Source: Hyphomicrobiaceae bacterium
GTDB taxonomy: Bacteria > Pseudomonadota > Alphaproteobacteria > Rhizobiales > Xanthobacteraceae
Assembly (NCBI GenBank): GCA_021324465.1
Contig: JAJPJB010000010.1
Coordinates: 1-63,339 of the forward strand
Direction: 5' to 3'
Length of the DNA stretch: 63,339 nucleotides
Of this stretch, positions 8,095 to 17,373 are shown piece after piece. The first letter of the stretch is position 1. Each line of letters starts with the position of its first letter. The translations under genes were made by a program, and so were the position numbers. The notes under the pieces are model-generated. The model searched no databases. It was not told where the DNA came from and saw only the letters and a list, made by a program, of their open reading frames with translations.

Positions 8095-9177
8095 TCACGG
8101 CTCGCCGCTGCGCGGCGGGTAGGAATGGCGTCGACCGCGAAAATCCTCGATCTCGGAACAATCGGCGCTGAGATAGTTCGGCCCGATCGGCGATTTGCCG
8201 AAGCCGCCCGGTATGTCGAGCACGTAAGCCGGCTGGCAGAGGCCCGAATAGCGACCGTGGAGCGCCCGCATCAATGCCTGACCTTCGGCAATGGTAGTGC
8301 GCAAATGCGCCGTGCCAGGTGCGAGATCGGCGTGATGCAGATAATACGGCTTGATCCGGCACTCGACCAAAGCGCGCATCAAGGCGCCGAGCGTTTCCAC
8401 ATCGTCGTTGACGCCGCGCAACAGCACCGATTGCGCCAGCATCGGGATGCCGGCATCAATAAAGCGCGCGCAGGCTATCCGCGCCTCGCTCGTCAATTCG
8501 CGCGGATGATTGGCGTGGAGTACGACGAATGTTGCCTTGTCGGTGCGGAGCGCGCGGACGAGCGCCGGCGAGACGCGCTCGGGGGCAACCACCGGCACGC
8601 GCGTATGCACCCGAATGATCTTCACATGATCGATGGCGGCGAGCCGCGCCACCACGTCTTTGAGACGGCGCGGCGACAGCACCAGCGGATCGCCGCCGGT
8701 CAGGATCACCTCCCAGATCTGCGGATTGTGCGCAATGTAGTCGAGCGCCGCGCGGAGCGCCGACGGCGACAAGCCCCCCCGCCCGGGCCCGACCATTTCG
8801 CGGCGAAAGCAGAAGCGGCAATAGACCGCGCAAGCATTGACCAGCTTGAGCAAGACGCGGTCCGGATAGCGGTGCACCACGCCGTCGACCGGGCTATGGA
8901 CATCGTCACCGATCGGATCGGCATTCTCTTCGGGCCGCGCTTCGAGCTCACGTGCATCCGGGAGAAATTGCCGCGCGATCGGATCGTGCGGATCGGAGGC
9001 ATCGATCATTTCGGCAACGGCCGGCGTGATGGCGACCGCATAGCGCGAGGCCACGCGTCGCAGCGCCGCAAGCCGATCGTTCTTGCCGAATCCGTTCGAC
9101 CGCATCGGCGCGCGCGCCATGATCCGCTGCATTGCTTTGGCGACTGTCACTTCTAAATCTCCGTCATCGGCGCCCAT
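8095..9177 (-). CDS. epmB: EF-P beta-lysylation protein EpmB (lysine 2,3-aminomutase-like radical SAM)
   Basis: EpmB isomerises (S)-alpha-lysine to (R)-beta-lysine, which EpmA then attaches to elongation factor P. The 360-residue protein carries the radical SAM cluster motif CAVYCRFC (CxxxCxxC) followed by FRR, the VILTGGDPL strand, and the PLP-binding aminomutase core (PYYLHHADLAPGTAHLR). It lacks the long extension of clostridial LAM, which fits EpmB. Its first codons overlap the 3' end of epmA by 25 bases, so the two are translationally linked. efp lies beyond epmA, on the other strand. Confidence 0.93.
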   Translation of the reverse strand: MGADDGDLEVTVAKAMQRIMARAPMRSNGFGKNDRLAALRRVASRYAVAITPAVAEMIDASDPHDPIARQFLPDARELEARPEENADPIGDDVHSPVDGVVHRYPDRVLLKLVNACAVYCRFCFRREMVGPGRGGLSPSALRAALDYIAHNPQIWEVILTGGDPLVLSPRRLKDVVARLAAIDHVKIIRVHTRVPVVAPERVSPALVRALRTDKATFVVLHANHPRELTSEARIACARFIDAGIPMLAQSVLLRGVNDDVETLGALMRALVECRIKPYYLHHADLAPGTAHLRTTIAEGQALMRALHGRYSGLCQPAYVLDIPGGFGKSPIGPNYLSADCSEIEDFRGRRHSYPPRSGEP

Positions 9178-10205
9178 AGCACCTGGTCGATCCGCGCGGC
9201 GCCGGTGGCCAGCATGACCAGCCGATCGAGCCCAAGCGCGACGCCGCTTGCCTGCGGCATATGCGCAAGCGCTGCAATAAAATCCTCGTCGAGCGGGTAG
9301 CGCTCGCTGTAGATGCGCTCCTTTTCAGCCATCTCGCGTTCGAGTCGCGTCCGCTGCGCCACGGGATCGGTGAGTTCGGCAAACCCGTTGGCGAGTTCCA
9401 CGCCGCAGATATAGAGCTCGAACCGCTCGGCGACACGGCGGTCGGGCGCCGGCCGCGCCAGAGCCGAGAGCACGGCCGGATATTCGTCGAGGATCGTGGC
9501 GCGGCCGATGCCGAGTTTAGGCTCGATCCGCTCCACCAGGACCTTGCTGAAAATGTCGCCCCATTGATCGCTGGCGGCGATGCGAATTCCGGCAGCCTGT
9601 GCCGCCTCCGCAAGGGCTTCGCGATCCGGTTTGCCGTCCGCAAGCGTCGCCAACACGTCGATGTCAGCCAAGCGCGCGAACGCCTCCGCCACGGTTATGC
9701 GCTCCGGCTCGGCGAATGGATCGGCGGTGCGGCCGCGAAAGGCGAACTTTCTTGCGCCCGCAATTTCCGCCGCGCCGCGCACCAGCGTGGCGCAGTCCGC
9801 CATAGACACGGTGTAGGGCTCGCGCGCGCGATACCATTCGATCAGTGTGAATTCGGGATGGTGCAGCACACCGCGCTCGCGATTGCGAAACACTTTGGCG
9901 AATTCGACGATGCGCGTCTCTCCGGCCGCCAGCAGCTTCTTGCAAGCGAATTCCGGCGAGGTGCGCAAATAGAGCGGTGAGCGCGCGCCGTCCGGCGCCT
10001 GCATCTCCGTCGCAAAGGCATGCAGATGCGTCTCGTTTCCCGGCGAAAGCTGCAGCGCCCCGGTCTCGACCTCGATAAAGCCCTGCTCGGCAAAGTAGGC
10101 CCGCAGCCCCGCCACAATGCGGCCGCGTGTCAGCAGGATGGGCCGGCGGTCGGTATGGACATGGGCGGCCCAAAAGGGCGAGAAAGCTTGCGATTTGGCC
10201 GGCAT
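9153..10205 (-). CDS. epmA: EF-P--(R)-beta-lysine ligase EpmA (PoxA/GenX)
   Basis: A class II lysyl-tRNA-synthetase paralogue that activates (R)-beta-lysine and transfers it to the conserved lysine of EF-P. It has only the catalytic domain, 350 residues, with no anticodon-binding domain. Class II motifs are visible: the LRTSPEFACKKLLAAG region (motif 2 side), FRNRERGVLHHPEFTLIEWYR, and motif 3 GVALGLDRLVML. The segment GVELANGFAELTDP is typical of EpmA. The ATG at 10205 is preferred; a TTG seven codons earlier is possible. It is divergent from efp, 129 bp apart, and overlaps epmB. Confidence 0.94.
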   Translation of the reverse strand: MPAKSQAFSPFWAAHVHTDRRPILLTRGRIVAGLRAYFAEQGFIEVETGALQLSPGNETHLHAFATEMQAPDGARSPLYLRTSPEFACKKLLAAGETRIVEFAKVFRNRERGVLHHPEFTLIEWYRAREPYTVSMADCATLVRGAAEIAGARKFAFRGRTADPFAEPERITVAEAFARLADIDVLATLADGKPDREALAEAAQAAGIRIAASDQWGDIFSKVLVERIEPKLGIGRATILDEYPAVLSALARPAPDRRVAERFELYICGVELANGFAELTDPVAQRTRLEREMAEKERIYSERYPLDEDFIAALAHMPQASGVALGLDRLVMLATGAARIDQVLWAPMTEI

Positions 10206-10334
10206 AATCTTGTTCGCGAAGACCAAAGGAAATAACTGGCGGTCGGCCGCAGGATCAGTATGTTGCGCCTCGAATCAAGGGCTCAAACACCCGGTACTAG
10301 GCATCTTCTTTCGGAACCTTAAGGATTTTGTCCG

Positions 10335-10901
10335 GTGAAAGTCATCGCCAGTTCGCTGCGTAAAGGCAATATCGTCGAAATCGACGGCAAGCTCGGGGTC
10401 ATCATGGCCGTCGAGAACATTCATCCCGGCAAGGGCACGCCGGTCACCCAGATGGACGTGCGGCGTATCGCCGACGGCGTGAAGGTCTCATTGCGCTACA
10501 AGACGACCGATCAGGTCGAGCGCGCCTTCGTCGAGGACCGCAAATTTCAATACATGTACCAGGATGGCGACGGCTATCACTTCATGAATATGGAGACCTA
10601 TGATCAGGTGGCCGTCCCGGCGGATATCATCGGCGATCAGGCCGCCTATCTGGCGCCGGAAATGGAAGTCACATTGAGCCTGCACGAAGGCACTCCGGTT
10701 GCGATCGAACTGCCGCCGAAAGCCACGCTGGAAGTGGTCGAGACCGAGCCCACGGTAAAGGGCCAGACCGCCGCCTCGTCGTACAAGCCGGCGCTGTTGT
10801 CGAACGGCGTGCGCACCATGGTGCCGCCCTTCGTCACCACCGGCACCAAGATCGTGGTGATGACTGCCGACGGCAGCTATGTCGAGCGGGCAAAAGACTG
10901 A
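10335..10901 (+). CDS. efp: elongation factor P
   Basis: EF-P stimulates peptide bond formation on ribosomes stalled at consecutive prolines. The 188-residue protein has the three-domain layout: a KOW-like domain I ([19 protein letters not shown]), then two OB-fold domains. The modified loop is PGKGTP, and Lys33 corresponds to E. coli Lys34, the site of beta-lysylation. The neighbouring epmA and epmB provide that modification. The start is a GTG at 10335 with AAGGA 9 bases upstream. No epmC hydroxylase was seen in the window. Confidence 0.97.
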   Translation: MKVIASSLRKGNIVEIDGKLGVIMAVENIHPGKGTPVTQMDVRRIADGVKVSLRYKTTDQVERAFVEDRKFQYMYQDGDGYHFMNMETYDQVAVPADIIGDQAAYLAPEMEVTLSLHEGTPVAIELPPKATLEVVETEPTVKGQTAASSYKPALLSNGVRTMVPPFVTTGTKIVVMTADGSYVERAKD

Positions 10902-11034
10902 AGACGCGGCTTCGTTTCTGCATCTTCGGTTGCGGTTTCTGAACATTTGTTCATAACGGACGCGATGTCGCGCATTGTAATGCGCGGCATGGCTTGGCAG
11001 TCGCGGCGTTGCTGGCGATAGTACAGAATCCGCA

Positions 11035-12663
11035 ATGTGGATCTCTGTCGTGCGCGCCTCACTCAACCCTCGCGAATTTTTCTCCGCAGCCGGGCTGCGC
11101 AAAGGACTCGAAGGCGGGTTCAGAGCGGGCGTGGTCTGCACGATCGTGATCGGCTCGCTTAGCGCCGCGTTCGCGGCATGCAAGCCGAGCCATTTCCGCG
11201 CGCCCTATTTCATCAGGACCATGGGGCCGTGCCAATTCGACATCGAGTCGTTAGGCTTTCGCGGCAGCCCGGTGCAACAGGCCAGATGTCTGATGCGCGG
11301 CATGGACGCGACGCGCAATCTCGTGCCGACCCTGCAGAGTCTGCCAACGGCTCTGGCGAGCCGTATCGGAGAAACCGCAGGCCTTCCTTCGCGCGAGGCG
11401 CTGGGCGCTTATTTGTCGAGCCAGGATCTTGAATGGGATTTCGCGGCCAATCTCTGGCAGCCGATCGCGCATGCCCGCGACAATGACCCCGATGCGCCCG
11501 CGGCAAAATATTTTGTCATCCACGACACCAGCGGACCCTACTACGGCCATCGCGCCTTTCCCGATGACATCAATGTCAATCCGAAGATCAACAATCTCCT
11601 CGGCTTCGCCTGCAGTGATGAATGGGGCAAGGCGCACGTCGTCATCAATCGCCTCGGCGACATGCTGGTCGACCACGACTTCTCCATTCCTTGGCGCGAG
11701 ACCAAATTCGAACAGGCCGCGGAATTCGGCGGTCAATTGAAGGGACTCTTCGTTCATATCGAGATGATCCAGCCCCGCCGTGCCGGCGGCCGCGGCGACA
11801 ATCGGCCCCCGGATCCCGCTTTCACGCCCGCGCAATATGATCGTCTTGCCCTTCTCTACACCATTGCCAGCGTGCGTGCCGGCCGCTGGCTCATTCCGGC
11901 ATTTCATGCCGCGCTCGACGGCGATATTCGCAACGGCCACGACGATCCCTTGAATTTCAACATCGATAATTTTGCCGACAGCCTTGAACGGCTGGCCGCC
12001 AAGTTGCGGCAGCCGGAGCTGGCTCAGGCTGCCGCCGTAATCAATGGCAACGATGCGCTATTCGCTAATGCGCCGCGACCGGCCGATGGCTTTTGGATCA
12101 GCGCGCAATGGGACCGGCCGCCGCGAACATTTGCCTTGCCGCCCGTCGTTGCATTGACGGACGATTCGCCTAAAGCAGACGACAGCCCCGATGCGGCGGC
12201 GGTGAATCCTGATGCTGCAATTGCCGGCGACGAGCAGGCCGCACCCCCGCCGAATAGCGTTACCGGACGTGCGGTTTTCGACTCCGTCGTGCCGCCAACT
12301 GCCGCGCTGCCGCCGCCAAAAAGCGAACCGGCGCAACGGCCCGCGCCGGCCGAGAAATCGCCGTCACCCACTACCGGGCCGAACAGCGTGGCCGGCAAGC
12401 CCGCGCCGGCAAATGCCAAGCTTGCAGTGCGCGAAGGCGAGCTGGACCACAAACGCGACATGACCGCCGCCGATAATTGCTCGGCACATCCGGGCAAAGG
12501 CCATCTCGCCAGGTCATGCCAACCCGATCATCTCCAGAACCGCGAGCGCGGAAGGCAGGCGGATCAAGCGGCGGAACGCAAGACGGCTCACGAAAACCGT
12601 GGCACGCGGCACCATGGCGAGGCGCCTGCGCGGCGCAATGCATCGCGGCGCGGTCGCGCCTAG
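11035..12663 (+). CDS. exported amidase-like protein with Pro/Ala-rich tail
   Basis: A 542-residue protein with an N-terminal signal region (TIVIGSLSAAFAA before the first Cys). The segment around residues 160-310 resembles an N-acetylmuramoyl-L-alanine amidase (Amidase_2) fold: KYFVIHDTSGPYYGHR, then KAHVVINRLGDML, then PAFHAALDGDIRNGHDDPLNF. These would supply the two zinc histidines and the third ligand near the DGDIRNGHDDP loop. After about residue 385 the chain becomes a low-complexity Pro/Ala/Ser/Lys-rich tail, then a charged stretch to the end. The enzyme assignment is inferred from motif layout only. It stands alone downstream of efp. Confidence 0.6.
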   Translation: MWISVVRASLNPREFFSAAGLRKGLEGGFRAGVVCTIVIGSLSAAFAACKPSHFRAPYFIRTMGPCQFDIESLGFRGSPVQQARCLMRGMDATRNLVPTLQSLPTALASRIGETAGLPSREALGAYLSSQDLEWDFAANLWQPIAHARDNDPDAPAAKYFVIHDTSGPYYGHRAFPDDINVNPKINNLLGFACSDEWGKAHVVINRLGDMLVDHDFSIPWRETKFEQAAEFGGQLKGLFVHIEMIQPRRAGGRGDNRPPDPAFTPAQYDRLALLYTIASVRAGRWLIPAFHAALDGDIRNGHDDPLNFNIDNFADSLERLAAKLRQPELAQAAAVINGNDALFANAPRPADGFWISAQWDRPPRTFALPPVVALTDDSPKADDSPDAAAVNPDAAIAGDEQAAPPPNSVTGRAVFDSVVPPTAALPPPKSEPAQRPAPAEKSPSPTTGPNSVAGKPAPANAKLAVREGELDHKRDMTAADNCSAHPGKGHLARSCQPDHLQNRERGRQADQAAERKTAHENRGTRHHGEAPARRNASRRGRA

Positions 12664-12820
12664 GACGCTCCGCTGACGCACTTGCCGCACTTGCCGGCCT
12701 CAGGGTGTTGCCTGAATTGTCCTGAATTGGACAAGGACTTGTGGTCCGCCGCGCGATCCGGTTGGATGCGCCACCAAGCCGCCTTTGGCCAGCTGCAGCC
12801 TTGCAAAGTGAGGAACGTTC

Positions 12821-14626
12821 ATGACGCCGCCCCGATCCGCGACCGCGCATAGCCACAGCCCTGCCGACCCTGCGGTCGCCGCCGTCGAGCGCCCGACGCC
12901 GGCCGGCGCCAATGCGCCGGGATTCGGCTCGGATGTGATCGCCGAGGCGCTCCGCTCGCTCGACATTCCCTATATCGCACTCACGCCCGGCGCGAGCTAT
13001 CGCGGGCTGCATGACAGTATCGTCAACTACCTCGGCAATACGAAGCCGCAGATGCTGCTATGCCTGCACGAGGAGGCCGCCGTCGCCATTGCCCACGGCT
13101 ATGCCAAGGTCACCGGTAAAGCCATGGTGACGGCGGTGCATTCCAATGTGGGGCTGATGCACGCCACTATGGCGCTGTTCAACGCCTGGTGCGACCGTAT
13201 GCCGGTTGTCGTGCTGGGCGCCACCGGTCCGGTCGACGCCGCCAAGCGCCGGCCCTGGATCGATTGGATTCATACCGCCCGCGACCAGGGTGCGCTCGTG
13301 CGCGAATATACCAAATGGGACGATCAGCCCGCGTCGCCGGGAGCGGCGCGCGAGGCCATCCTGCGCGGCACCTGGATTGCCAATACCGTGCCGCAAGGCC
13401 CGGTCTACATCAATTTCGACGCCGAACTGCAGGAGGCAAAACTCGCCGAGCAGCTGCCGCCGATCGATGTCACCCGTTACATGCCGCAGGTGTCGACCGC
13501 GGCCCCGGCGGAGCTGCTGCGGCAGGCAGCGGCGATGCTCAAAAGCGCCAAGCAGGTGCTGATTCTCGCCGGGCGGGCTTCGCGCGATCCGCAGGTATGG
13601 AATGCGCGCGTGGCGCTCGCCGAAGCGCTCGGCGCGCAGGTCGTGACCGATCTCAAGATCGGCGCGAGCTTTCCGACCGAGCACCCCCTCTATTTCGGCT
13701 CGCCGCGCGCGATCACGCCGGAGAGCCTCGACGGACTGAAGAATGTCGATTGCGTGCTCAGCCTCGATTGGGTCGATCTGGCTGGCGCGCTGCGCTGGTT
13801 CGGTCCCTCGCCGGGCGCGAAAGTGATCCAGATTTCGCTCGACCATCGCATCCACAAGGGCTGGAGTATGGATCACCAAGCCCTGCCGCCCGTCGATCTG
13901 CTGCTGTCCGCCGATCCCGATCTTGTTGTGCCCGAGCTGGTCAAGGAGATCGGCACGAGCACCAAGCCGCACGCGGTGCCGACGCCGCGCAAGATCGCGG
14001 ACAAGGAGCCCGCAGGATTTACCAACGAGCACATCGCCCGCAGCTTGCGTCGGGTGCTCGGCGACCGAGCGGTGACTTACACGCATCTGCCGCTGTCATG
14101 GGACGACAGCTGGATCCATTTCCGCCATCCGCTGGACTATATCGGCTCAGACGGCGGCGGCGGCGTCGGCGGCGGCCCGGGCATTTCGGTCGGCGCCGCG
14201 CTGGCGCTCAAAGGCTCCGGCCGGTTGCCGATTGCGATTTGCGGCGACGGCGATTTCCTGATGGGGGTCACCGCGGTGTGGACCGCCGCGCACTACAAAA
14301 TCCCGCTCCTGTTCGTCATTGCCAACAACCGCTCGTTCTATAACGACGAGTTGCACCAGGAGCGCATGGCGCGCGCGCGCAACCGGCCGGTCGAGAATAA
14401 ATGGATCGGCCAGCGCATGGCCGATCCGGAGATCGATCTCGCCGCCATGGGGCGGGCGCAAGGCGCTGTCGGCTTCGGTCCGGTCACCAAGCCGGCCGAC
14501 CTTCCGGCGGTCCTGCAGAAGGCCATCGCCGAGGTCGATGCCGGGCGCGTCGCCGTGGTCGATGTGCGGGTCGAGCCCGGCTATACCGCGGTTATGACCG
14601 CGGCGATGACCCGCGCCGGGAACTGA
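12821..14626 (+). CDS. thiamine pyrophosphate-dependent enzyme (acetolactate synthase-like)
   Basis: A 601-residue ThDP enzyme with the usual three domains. The N-terminal PYR domain carries the catalytic glutamate in LCLHEEAAVAIAHGYAKV. The central domain holds VLILAGRASRDP. The C-terminal PP domain has the cofactor motif GDGDFLMGVTAVW ending in ANNRSF. It resembles the large subunit of acetolactate synthase and benzoylformate decarboxylase, but no small regulatory subunit is present. It would act on a 2-oxo acid. An ABC transporter follows after 19 bp in the same direction, so it probably works on the imported compound. The start has GTGAGGAA upstream. Confidence 0.85.
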   Translation: MTPPRSATAHSHSPADPAVAAVERPTPAGANAPGFGSDVIAEALRSLDIPYIALTPGASYRGLHDSIVNYLGNTKPQMLLCLHEEAAVAIAHGYAKVTGKAMVTAVHSNVGLMHATMALFNAWCDRMPVVVLGATGPVDAAKRRPWIDWIHTARDQGALVREYTKWDDQPASPGAAREAILRGTWIANTVPQGPVYINFDAELQEAKLAEQLPPIDVTRYMPQVSTAAPAELLRQAAAMLKSAKQVLILAGRASRDPQVWNARVALAEALGAQVVTDLKIGASFPTEHPLYFGSPRAITPESLDGLKNVDCVLSLDWVDLAGALRWFGPSPGAKVIQISLDHRIHKGWSMDHQALPPVDLLLSADPDLVVPELVKEIGTSTKPHAVPTPRKIADKEPAGFTNEHIARSLRRVLGDRAVTYTHLPLSWDDSWIHFRHPLDYIGSDGGGGVGGGPGISVGAALALKGSGRLPIAICGDGDFLMGVTAVWTAAHYKIPLLFVIANNRSFYNDELHQERMARARNRPVENKWIGQRMADPEIDLAAMGRAQGAVGFGPVTKPADLPAVLQKAIAEVDAGRVAVVDVRVEPGYTAVMTAAMTRAGN

Positions 14627-14645
14627 AATTTCACGGCCTGCAACG

Positions 14646-15521
14646 ATGGCCACCGTGTCGACCAGCAATCGTCTTGCTTCGGTTCCGACGACCGAGCCTG
14701 CAATTCTGGTCGTCGACGATCTGGTGATGCGCTTTGTCACCGCCGACGGCGGCGTCACCGCGCTCGATCACGTCTCGTTCGGCGTGAAGCCGGGCGAGTT
14801 TCTCGCGGTGATCGGACCCTCGGGCTGCGGCAAGTCGACATTGTTCAACATCGTCGGCGGCTTGCTTGGCGGCTATGCGGGCGCGGTCACCGTCGGCGGG
14901 GAAACCATTTCCGGGCCCCATGCTTCGATCGGCATGGTGTTTCAGGAAGAATCGACCTTCCCTTGGCGCAATGTCCTCGACAATGTCGGCTTTCCCCTGG
15001 AAATTTCGGGCGTGCCCAAGCGTGAGCGCATCGAGCGCGCGCGACATTTCATATCCATGGTGGGACTCGACGGTTTCGAGAAGCGCTATCCGTCGGAGCT
15101 TTCCGGCGGCATGCGCCAACGCGTGTCGATGGCACGCACGCTCGCCTCGGAGCCAAAAATTCTGCTTATGGACGAGCCGTTCGCGGCGCTCGATGAACAG
15201 ACGCGGCTTCTGCTGGGCGACAAGGTGCTGCAGATTCAGCAGCAGCTCGAGCAGACGACGCTGCTCATCACCCACAACATCACCGAAGCGGTGCAACTCG
15301 CCGACCGCATTCTGGTGATGACCTATCGGCCGGGCCGCGTGAAGCGCATCGTCGATATCAATTTGCCGCGCCCGCGTACGTCCGAGATCGTCTCGAGCGA
15401 GCCGTTCGGCCGCTATGTGGCGCAAATCTGGAACGATTTGCGTGAGGAAGCGAGCCGCGGCTTGAGCGATGCCGAGACGCGCCCGTTGCGCACGCATGAC
15501 AAGCCGCAGGGGCAGCCTTGA
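14646..15521 (+). CDS. ABC transporter ATP-binding protein (nitrate/sulfonate/taurine type)
   Basis: A 291-residue ATPase with Walker A GPSGCGKST at residues 57-65, Q-loop VFQEESTFPW, signature LSGGMRQRVSMART, Walker B ILLMDEPFAALD and the switch histidine in LLITHNITEA. The TFPW after the Q-loop is usual for the NrtD/SsuB/TauB group. It is followed by two different permeases, the first overlapping its stop codon by one base (TGATG). The substrate is not given by the sequence. Confidence 0.93.
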   Translation: MATVSTSNRLASVPTTEPAILVVDDLVMRFVTADGGVTALDHVSFGVKPGEFLAVIGPSGCGKSTLFNIVGGLLGGYAGAVTVGGETISGPHASIGMVFQEESTFPWRNVLDNVGFPLEISGVPKRERIERARHFISMVGLDGFEKRYPSELSGGMRQRVSMARTLASEPKILLMDEPFAALDEQTRLLLGDKVLQIQQQLEQTTLLITHNITEAVQLADRILVMTYRPGRVKRIVDINLPRPRTSEIVSSEPFGRYVAQIWNDLREEASRGLSDAETRPLRTHDKPQGQP

Positions 15522-16291
15522 TGAGCACGGCTCGCCTGATCGCGCCGCGTTGGCTGCCGCCCATGGTCGGGCTCGCCTCTGTCGTCGCTCTGCTTGCAGT
15601 CGTCGAGCTTTTGATCCGGGTCGGCTTGATCAATCGATTTATCGTGCCGCTGCCGTCCGAAGTCGCAACGAGCTTTGCTCGGGTCATCGCCGAAGAAGGC
15701 ATTTTCCAGCGCTTCCTGCAGACGGCATGGGAATGCTTCGCCGCCAGCATCCTGCTCGCCACCTTCGGCATCACCATCGGCGTGGTGATGCATCGGCTGC
15801 CGTTATTGCGGCGGGCTTGTGAGACCTGGGTGGCGGCCTTCGCGTCCGCGCCGCTGGTGCTGGCCTATCCGCTGTTTCTCGTGCTGTTCGGGCGCTCGAC
15901 GACCACCATCATCATGCTGGCTTTTTTGTCCGGTTTGCCGCCGGTCATTCTCAAGACGCTTGAAGGACTGTCGGCAACGCGGCGCGTGCTCATCAATGTC
16001 GGCAAGAGCTTTAAGCTGACACCGGCGCAGCAATTTTGGAAGATTCTTTTGCCGTCGGCCTTGCCGACCATTTTCGTCGGCATCCGCCTGGGCATGATTT
16101 TTGCGCTGATCAATGTGGTCGGCGTCGAGTTCCTGATCAATTTCGGCGGTCTTGGACAATTGATCAACGAGCTTGCCGAGCGCTACGATCTTCCCGGCGT
16201 TTATGCCGCGATCTGTTTTGTCATTCTGGTCAGCGTCATCTTCTTCGTGGTGACCGAGAGGGCCGAACGATGGCTGAGATCGGCCGCCTGA
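15521..16291 (+). CDS. ABC transporter permease (SsuC/TauC type), first of two
   Basis: A 256-residue integral membrane protein with about six helices, beginning with LASVVALLAVVELLIRVGLI. The cytoplasmic coupling loop has the EAA-type motif around SFKLTPAQQFWKILLPSALPTIFVGIR. The start is the ATG at 15521 in a TGATG overlap with the ATPase gene, and a TTG one codon earlier is less likely. Its 3' end overlaps the next permease by 22 bases. Two different permeases imply a heterodimeric channel. Confidence 0.92.
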   Translation: MSTARLIAPRWLPPMVGLASVVALLAVVELLIRVGLINRFIVPLPSEVATSFARVIAEEGIFQRFLQTAWECFAASILLATFGITIGVVMHRLPLLRRACETWVAAFASAPLVLAYPLFLVLFGRSTTTIIMLAFLSGLPPVILKTLEGLSATRRVLINVGKSFKLTPAQQFWKILLPSALPTIFVGIRLGMIFALINVVGVEFLINFGGLGQLINELAERYDLPGVYAAICFVILVSVIFFVVTERAERWLRSAA

Positions 16292-17064
16292 CCGGCACCC
16301 GTAACGGCCTGGGCTTCGCAACGCCGGTCGCCCTATTGCGCGCTGCTTTCGTTCTGACGGCGCTCATGGTCTGGCAAGTCCTTGCCGTCTCGGGCCTGTT
16401 CTACCGCGACGTCATACCCTCGCTTGAAAAGATTTGGACAGCGCTTATTGCCCTGGTCTCACACGGCGATTTCTATTGGCATCTGGGCGTGACCTTCCAG
16501 GAAATCGCCGTTGGGCTTGTGATCGGAGCGCTCTCGGGCATCGCAGCGGGCCTCATCCTGGGCGGCAATCGATTCATCGCCGCGGTCTTTGAGCCATATC
16601 TCTATTATCTCGGCCCGACGCCGAAGATCATCTTCTTCCCGGTCATGATCATGTGGTTCGGGGTCGATTCCGGTTCGAAAATCGCTATGGGCGCGTTGTC
16701 GTGCTTCTTTCCCATCACGCTCAACGTTGCCGCCGGCATGCGTCAGATCGATCCGGTCCTGATCCGTGTCGGCCGAAGTTTCCGCGCCGGCCCCTGGCAG
16801 ATGGCGATGAAAATCTATCTGCCGGCGATGCGGCATCCCATTGTCAATGGGCTCCGCCTCGGGCTTGGCGTTGCGCTGATCGGCACACTGCTCGCGGAGA
16901 CCAAACTGTCCAACCGCGGCATCGGCTTTCTGGTGATCCAAGCGTATAATAACTTCGACATGCCGCGGCTCTATGCCGTGCTTTTGGTGCTGTTCGTGCT
17001 GGCGATCGGTGTCAATGCCCTGGTCGCCCGGTTCGGCCGGCTCGACGAGATCAAATACAAGTAA
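16270..17064 (+). CDS. ABC transporter permease (SsuC/TauC type), second of two
   Basis: A 264-residue permease with helices such as AAFVLTALMVWQVLAVSGLF and LYAVLLVLFVLAIGVNALV. Its EAA-like loop is VGRSFRAGPWQMAMKIYLPA followed by MRHP. It starts inside the end of the first permease gene (ATG at 16270, stop of the first at 16289-16291), a sign of coupled translation. A GC-rich inverted repeat follows at 17070-17092. No periplasmic binding protein gene follows intact. Confidence 0.92.
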   Translation: MAEIGRLTGTRNGLGFATPVALLRAAFVLTALMVWQVLAVSGLFYRDVIPSLEKIWTALIALVSHGDFYWHLGVTFQEIAVGLVIGALSGIAAGLILGGNRFIAAVFEPYLYYLGPTPKIIFFPVMIMWFGVDSGSKIAMGALSCFFPITLNVAAGMRQIDPVLIRVGRSFRAGPWQMAMKIYLPAMRHPIVNGLRLGLGVALIGTLLAETKLSNRGIGFLVIQAYNNFDMPRLYAVLLVLFVLAIGVNALVARFGRLDEIKYK

Positions 17065-17373
17065 CAAGAGTGCGCGCAAAGACGGCGCGCACCAAACATG
17101 GGAGAGACGTCATGCGCAGCAGCACGCGCCTTGGCGGCACGTCTTCACCCGGCACGTCTTCACCCGGCAACGCCGACGAAATATTTGCGCGTCACCATCG
17201 GATAGCGCAGCAGCGCCTCGACAGTGAATTCCAGCAGCTGTCGCACCATGCCCCCGATCACCTGCCCATGTTTGCTCGGCTCGATTCGATGAAATCGAGA
17301 AACGCTCCAGGTTTTGTCGCATTTTCTCAGCGAAAACCGATACTCCCTGTTCGGAAATGCCCTGGGTTTTCGC
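17065..17373. other. 309-bp gene-free stretch after the ABC operon, with hairpin, orphan start and tandem repeat
   Basis: Just after the permease stop lies a hairpin at 17070-17092 (gtgcgcg/cgcgcac) without a T-run. GGGAGAGACGTC then leads to an ATG at 17112, a good translation start. It opens into MRSSTRLGG and then two tandem copies of a 15-bp unit (ggcacgtcttcaccc) at 17136-17165 plus four bases of a third. The rest of that frame (to 17384) resembles nothing known. Around 17310-17350 there are gcattttc/gaaaaccg segments like those of the repeat at 35200. I see no complete gene; it may be the scar of a lost binding-protein gene. Confidence 0.5.

Noticed and set aside
13058-14086. 342-codon minus-strand frame inside the ThDP enzyme gene
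   Set aside because: A shadow of the ThDP gene; no ribosome-binding site and no recognisable domain.
17136-17169. Tandem 15-bp repeat considered as a CRISPR or satellite array
   Set aside because: Only two full copies with no spacers and no cas genes.
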